Source: an uncultured Bacilli bacterium (GTDB lineage Bacteria > Bacillota_I > Bacilli_A > RF39 > UBA660). From it: DNA of 8,032 bases. The stretch spans positions 1 to 8,032 of the forward strand of contig CAKONA010000043.1 in the NCBI GenBank assembly GCA_934096785.1, given 5' to 3'. The position numbers were made by a program, and so were the translations under genes. The notes beneath the pieces were generated by a model. That model did no database searches, was not told the DNA's origin, and saw only the letters and a program-made list of their open reading frames with translations. Shown here piece by piece: positions 4,907-8,032 of the stretch. Numbering within the stretch: the first letter of the stretch is position 1; each line of letters begins with the position of its first letter.

Positions 4907-5543
4907 ATTTTAGTTTTTTCAAAATATTTATATTTGTTATAATATCTTTATGGATGTATGAAGCTGAAACTAGTGTGTCTACACCTGAATCTACACATAG
5001 TTTTCCAGTTTCTTCATTTATTCCACCATCTACAGAAATAGTTGTTTTTAAGTTTTGTCTTTGTATTTCATTTTTGATGTTTTTTATTTTTTTTGGTGTT
5101 GTTTCTATAAATGATTGTCCACTTTTACCTGGATGTACGCTCATTACTAGTACTTCGTCTATTTTACTTAAGTATGGATAAAGTAGTTTTTCGTCTGTTT
5201 CTGGGTTTATGGCTATACCTACTTTTAATCCATAGCTTTTTATTTCGTTGATTATGCTGTCTATGTCTTTTACTGCTTCGTAGTGGAATGTTATGTTGTT
5301 TGTGTTTGGTAGTGCGTAGTCAGTAATGTATTTGGATGGTTTTTCTACCATTAAATGGACGTCAAGTGGAAGTGTAGAATTTCCAATTATTTTTTTTACT
5401 TCTGTTATAGTCCATGTTTTGTTTTCAGTGAATTTGCCGTCCATTATGTCTACATGAATGTAGTCAGCTTTAGTGTTATCTAACGTGCGAACTATGTCTT
5501 GTGGTTTTATACTACTTGATAGTATTGAAACGCTTACTTTCAT
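4905..5543 (-). CDS. rpe: Ribulose-phosphate 3-epimerase
   Basis: Interconverts ribulose 5-phosphate and xylulose 5-phosphate in the cytosolic pentose phosphate pathway. The 212 residues form a TIM barrel of normal length. Diagnostic segments are present in order: VSILSS (4-9), HVDIMDG (30-36), DVHLMVEKP (61-69), HYEA (87-90), GIAINPET (109-116), VMSVHPGKSGQSF (133-145) and SVDGGI (170-175). Metal ligands His30, Asp32, His63 and Asp172 are all kept, and Asp32/Asp172 are the catalytic acid-base pair. The second phosphate-binding loop reads LVSASYI instead of the common VAGSAIF, a mild divergence. The ATG at 5543 has GGAGG nine bases upstream and overlaps the end of rsgA by 32 bases. Position after prkC and rsgA matches the conserved Firmicutes order. 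Confidence 0.96.
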   Translation of the reverse strand: MKVSVSILSSSIKPQDIVRTLDNTKADYIHVDIMDGKFTENKTWTITEVKKIIGNSTLPLDVHLMVEKPSKYITDYALPNTNNITFHYEAVKDIDSIINEIKSYGLKVGIAINPETDEKLLYPYLSKIDEVLVMSVHPGKSGQSFIETTPKKIKNIKNEIQRQNLKTTISVDGGINEETGKLCVDSGVDTLVSASYIHKDIITNINILKKLK

Positions 5544-6369
5544 ATTTTGTTTCCTCCATAAATTTTAGGTAGTTATCATATCTCCATTTTGGTATTTTGT
5601 TATTGTTAACTAGTTTTATTATTTCACATCCATCTTCTTTTACATGTGTACATGTTCTATATTTACATGGTTTGTTGAAGTCAGGATAGTATTTCTTTAT
5701 TTCTTTTGATGGAATATTTATTTCAAGTGAACTGAATCCTGGTGTATCTGCGATAAGTCCATCGTTTACTTCTAGTAGTTCTACAAGTCTTGTTGTGTGT
5801 TTTCCTCTGCCTAAAGATAGAGAAACTTCTCCAGTCTTTAGTTTAAGGGAAGCATCAACTCTATTTAAAAGAGATGACTTTCCACTACCTGTTTGTCCAC
5901 ATAAAGCTACTGTTGAATTCTTAAACTCTTTCTTTATTTTAGTTATGCTTGTATTAATATATACTTTTATACCTAGTTTTCTATAGTAATTCATGTATTT
6001 CTTTATTTCTGATTTTTCTTTTAATGTAATCATGTCCAACTTAGTAATAATGATTATTGGTTCTATGTTGTTATAGTTTGCAATAAGTAAGAATTTGTCT
6101 ATTAAGTAATCAGAAAAAACTGGAATAGATGTACTCATTACGATTAGAAGTTTATCTATATTAGCAATGAGTGGTCTTTCCAGATAGTTTTTTCTAGGTT
6201 CGACTTTTTCTATTGTTTTATTAGTAACATCTACGATTACATTGTCTCCGACTACTGGAGATATTTTTTGATTACGTAGTTTTCCTCTTGTTCTTGTATC
6301 AATTATTGTATTGTTTTCTAATAATACTCTATGTATATATTTGTTAATACATATTATTTTACCTTTCAT
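5512..6369 (-). CDS. rsgA: Ribosome small-subunit biogenesis GTPase RsgA (YloQ/YjeQ)
   Basis: A 285-residue circularly permuted GTPase that binds the 30S subunit late in assembly and promotes release through GTP hydrolysis. An N-terminal OB-fold (about 1-65) includes the RTRGKLR segment. The G-motifs follow in permuted order: G4 TKLD (109-112), G1 GQTGSGKS (158-165), the HTTR switch (191-194) and G3 DTPG (208-211). The C-terminal zinc site has Cys235, Cys240, His242 and Cys248 in CKYRTCTHVKEDGC. The G1 loop has Gln-Thr-Gly-Ser where Ser-Gly-Val is common, still a valid P-loop. The start is the ATG at 6369, with AGGGGA five bases upstream and one base after the prkC stop. A GTG at 6411 in the same frame lies inside prkC without a binding site. 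Tight spacing implies translational coupling to prkC. Confidence 0.97.
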   Translation of the reverse strand: MKGKIICINKYIHRVLLENNTIIDTRTRGKLRNQKISPVVGDNVIVDVTNKTIEKVEPRKNYLERPLIANIDKLLIVMSTSIPVFSDYLIDKFLLIANYNNIEPIIIITKLDMITLKEKSEIKKYMNYYRKLGIKVYINTSITKIKKEFKNSTVALCGQTGSGKSSLLNRVDASLKLKTGEVSLSLGRGKHTTRLVELLEVNDGLIADTPGFSSLEINIPSKEIKKYYPDFNKPCKYRTCTHVKEDGCEIIKLVNNNKIPKWRYDNYLKFMEETKYESKRFNTIK

Positions 6370-6370
6370 A

Positions 6371-8032
6371 TTAATCCCCTGTTTCTGTACCTTCTTCTGT
6401 ATTAGTATCACCTTCTGTTATAGATGCAGGTGCTTTAGCTATTGTTATTACTAGTGTAGCCCCTGGTGTTACTACTGAAGAAGCTGCTCTACTTTGTTTT
6501 ATTATTGTTCCTTCCGTTACAGTTTCACTTTCTTGATATTTGTATTCTAGTTTAAGTTCATGTTTACTTGCGAATTCTTCTACTTGTTCTAGAGTGTAAC
6601 CTGATGTGAAGTTTGGATATTTATATTCTACTTTTGGTATAAATATTTTTATTTGACTACCTAGTTTACTTGATTCTCCGGCTTTTGGTTCTGTTCTTAG
6701 AACTGTGTCTTCTTTTATGTTTTTGTCTTCGCTTACTGTTTCTTCTTCGACTGTTACATTACAGTTACATTGCGCTTCAATTTTTCCTTTTGCTTCTAGG
6801 TAATTCTTTCCAGTGAAGTCTTCTACTATGTATGATGCTTCTCCTGAAGAAATATATATTATAATCTTTGTACCAGTTTTTCTTTTTGAACCTATTTCTG
6901 GGCTTGTTGAAACTACTTTTCCTTTTTCAATTGTGTCACTTGCGATGTATTTGTATTCTGTATCTACATCAAATCCTAAGTCAGTTAGTTCGTTTGCTGC
7001 ATCTACTGGTTCTTTATTTGATACATCTGGTATTGTTACGTTTTTAACTTTTGTTTTTTCAAAGTATATAATCATACCTAGAGTAACTGTAAGAACTAAT
7101 GCTGTAAAGATGCTTGCGACTATTATTAATGTTTTGTTTCCTTTTTTAGGTTCTTCGTCTTCTTCTATTTCTTTCTTTTTAGTTTCAGTTTTCTTTATAG
7201 TTTCTACTTCTTTATCAAGTGTTTTTGTTTCTTCTAAGTCGTTTTCTGGATATGGATAGACATATCTTTTTTCATTTGCTCTTGATTCATCTAATGCTGT
7301 TTTTAAGTCTTCATGCATTGCTCTTGCATCTGTATATCTATTCTTTGGATTCTTAGCTGTTGCTTTTATAATAACGTTTTCTATTGATTGAGGTATGTTA
7401 CTATAAGTTTTTCTTACACTTGGAAGTGGCTCTTTTAGATGTTTTAGGGCTATTTCTACAGCGTTATCTCCTTTGTATGGAACAAGTCCTGTTAATAGTT
7501 CATACATCATTATACCCATTGAATAGATATCGCTTCTTATGGTTGAACCTTTTCCATTTGCTTGTTCTGGAGGAAGATAATGTACTGTTCCCATAACTGA
7601 GTTTGTTTGTGTTAGTTGTGTTGAGTTAAGTGCTGTTGCTACTCCAAAGTCAGTTATTTTTATCATACCATTTGAAAGTATCATAATGTTTTGAGGTTTG
7701 ATGTCTCTATGAATTATATACGCATCATGTGCATGTGCCATACCATCTGTTACTTGAAGCATTATGTCTACTACTTCTGTAACTGACAAGTGTCCTCTTT
7801 TTTTAAGTACTTGTTTTAGGGTCATTCCATCTACATATTCCATTACGATATAGTATTGTCCATCATCTTCTCCAACATCGTACATTTCGACGATATTAGG
7901 ATGACTTAGACTTGATGCTGAAAGTGCTTCTCTTTGGAATCTACGAACGAATTTTTCATCATTTGCAAGATCTCCTCTTAGTACTTTAACAGCTACATTT
8001 CTATCAAGTATTGTGTCATGTGCTAAATATAC
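6371..8032 (-). CDS. prkC: PASTA-domain Ser/Thr protein kinase PrkC/Stk, N-terminus cut by window edge
   Basis: A membrane kinase that senses muropeptides or lipid II outside the cell and phosphorylates proteins controlling wall synthesis and division. The reading frame is open to position 8032 (553 codons visible). Only about the first 20 residues, including most of the Gly-rich loop before VYLA, should be missing. In fragment numbering, catalytic Lys16 (VAVKVL), the HRD loop IHRDIKPQN (107-115), DFG (128-130), a Thr/Ser-rich activation segment ending in PPEQ and the rest of the Hanks fold end near 250. A charged Lys/Glu linker follows, then one membrane helix (about 302-324) and three PASTA repeats (about 332-397, 398-467, 468-534), with a Thr/Glu-rich tail. 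The second PASTA has an unusual CNC pair. It is probably preceded by a PrpC phosphatase gene outside the window (family knowledge). Confidence 0.96.
   Translation of the reverse strand, partial: VYLAHDTILDRNVAVKVLRGDLANDEKFVRRFQREALSASSLSHPNIVEMYDVGEDDGQYYIVMEYVDGMTLKQVLKKRGHLSVTEVVDIMLQVTDGMAHAHDAYIIHRDIKPQNIMILSNGMIKITDFGVATALNSTQLTQTNSVMGTVHYLPPEQANGKGSTIRSDIYSMGIMMYELLTGLVPYKGDNAVEIALKHLKEPLPSVRKTYSNIPQSIENVIIKATAKNPKNRYTDARAMHEDLKTALDESRANEKRYVYPYPENDLEETKTLDKEVETIKKTETKKKEIEEDEEPKKGNKTLIIVASIFTALVLTVTLGMIIYFEKTKVKNVTIPDVSNKEPVDAANELTDLGFDVDTEYKYIASDTIEKGKVVSTSPEIGSKRKTGTKIIIYISSGEASYIVEDFTGKNYLEAKGKIEAQCNCNVTVEEETVSEDKNIKEDTVLRTEPKAGESSKLGSQIKIFIPKVEYKYPNFTSGYTLEQVEEFASKHELKLEYKYQESETVTEGTIIKQSRAASSVVTPGATLVITIAKAPASITEGDTNTEEGTETGD

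Noticed and set aside
6370..6411. GTG at 6411 as start of rsgA
   Set aside because: It would overlap prkC by over 40 bases without a binding site. The ATG at 6369 has AGGGGA and gives the normal RsgA N-terminus.
1..8032. Alternative genetic code with TGA as Trp, considered because of the high AT content
   Set aside because: No gene contains an in-frame TGA, conserved Trp are TGG, and the exporter ends at TGA exactly at the ATGA junction.

Overview
The window is strongly AT-rich and every supported gene lies on the minus strand. Gene content and order (a PASTA kinase, then rsgA, then rpe) point to a low-GC Firmicutes/Bacillota genome. The surface protein combining TasA-like, dockerin and DUF6273 parts is suggestive of an uncultured gut lineage (inference). 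The standard genetic code fits: all genes read through without in-frame TGA, Trp is TGG, and one gene ends in TGA.

In transcription order (high to low coordinates), the window opens with a conserved housekeeping operon, 8032-4905. It holds a Ser/Thr kinase with three PASTA repeats (prkC, start cut by the window edge), the ribosome-assembly GTPase rsgA (1 nt after prkC) and ribulose-phosphate 3-epimerase (rpe, overlapping rsgA by 32 nt). It closes with a 14-bp hairpin whose loop and lower-coordinate arm also contain the -35 box of the next gene's promoter.

Next, at 4834-3287, is a monocistronic gene for a membrane-anchored or secreted surface protein. Its TasA/camelysin-like beta-sandwich is interrupted by a complete two-loop dockerin, and it has a C-terminal DUF6273-like domain. 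A strong intrinsic terminator follows.

The most interesting segment is 3175-833, a compact cassette not explained by housekeeping genes. A C39-peptidase ABC exporter is followed, with an ATGA stop/start overlap, by two tiny overlapping ORFs of 51 codons each. Both encode 12-residue double-glycine-type leaders, predicted 39-residue mature peptides and GxxxG motifs. I interpret this as a previously unannotated two-peptide (class IIb-like) bacteriocin with its dedicated processing exporter. The second peptide's leader is encoded almost wholly inside the first peptide's C-terminal codons, its cleavage site is AG rather than GG, and no immunity gene is visible. Three adjacent hairpins end the cassette.

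Finally, at 773-1, a near-consensus promoter with an overlapping palindromic operator drives a MarR-family repressor and the start of an ABC exporter, a typical self-regulated efflux arrangement. No tRNA, rRNA, CRISPR or insertion sequence was found, and no intergenic gap exceeds about 125 bases.
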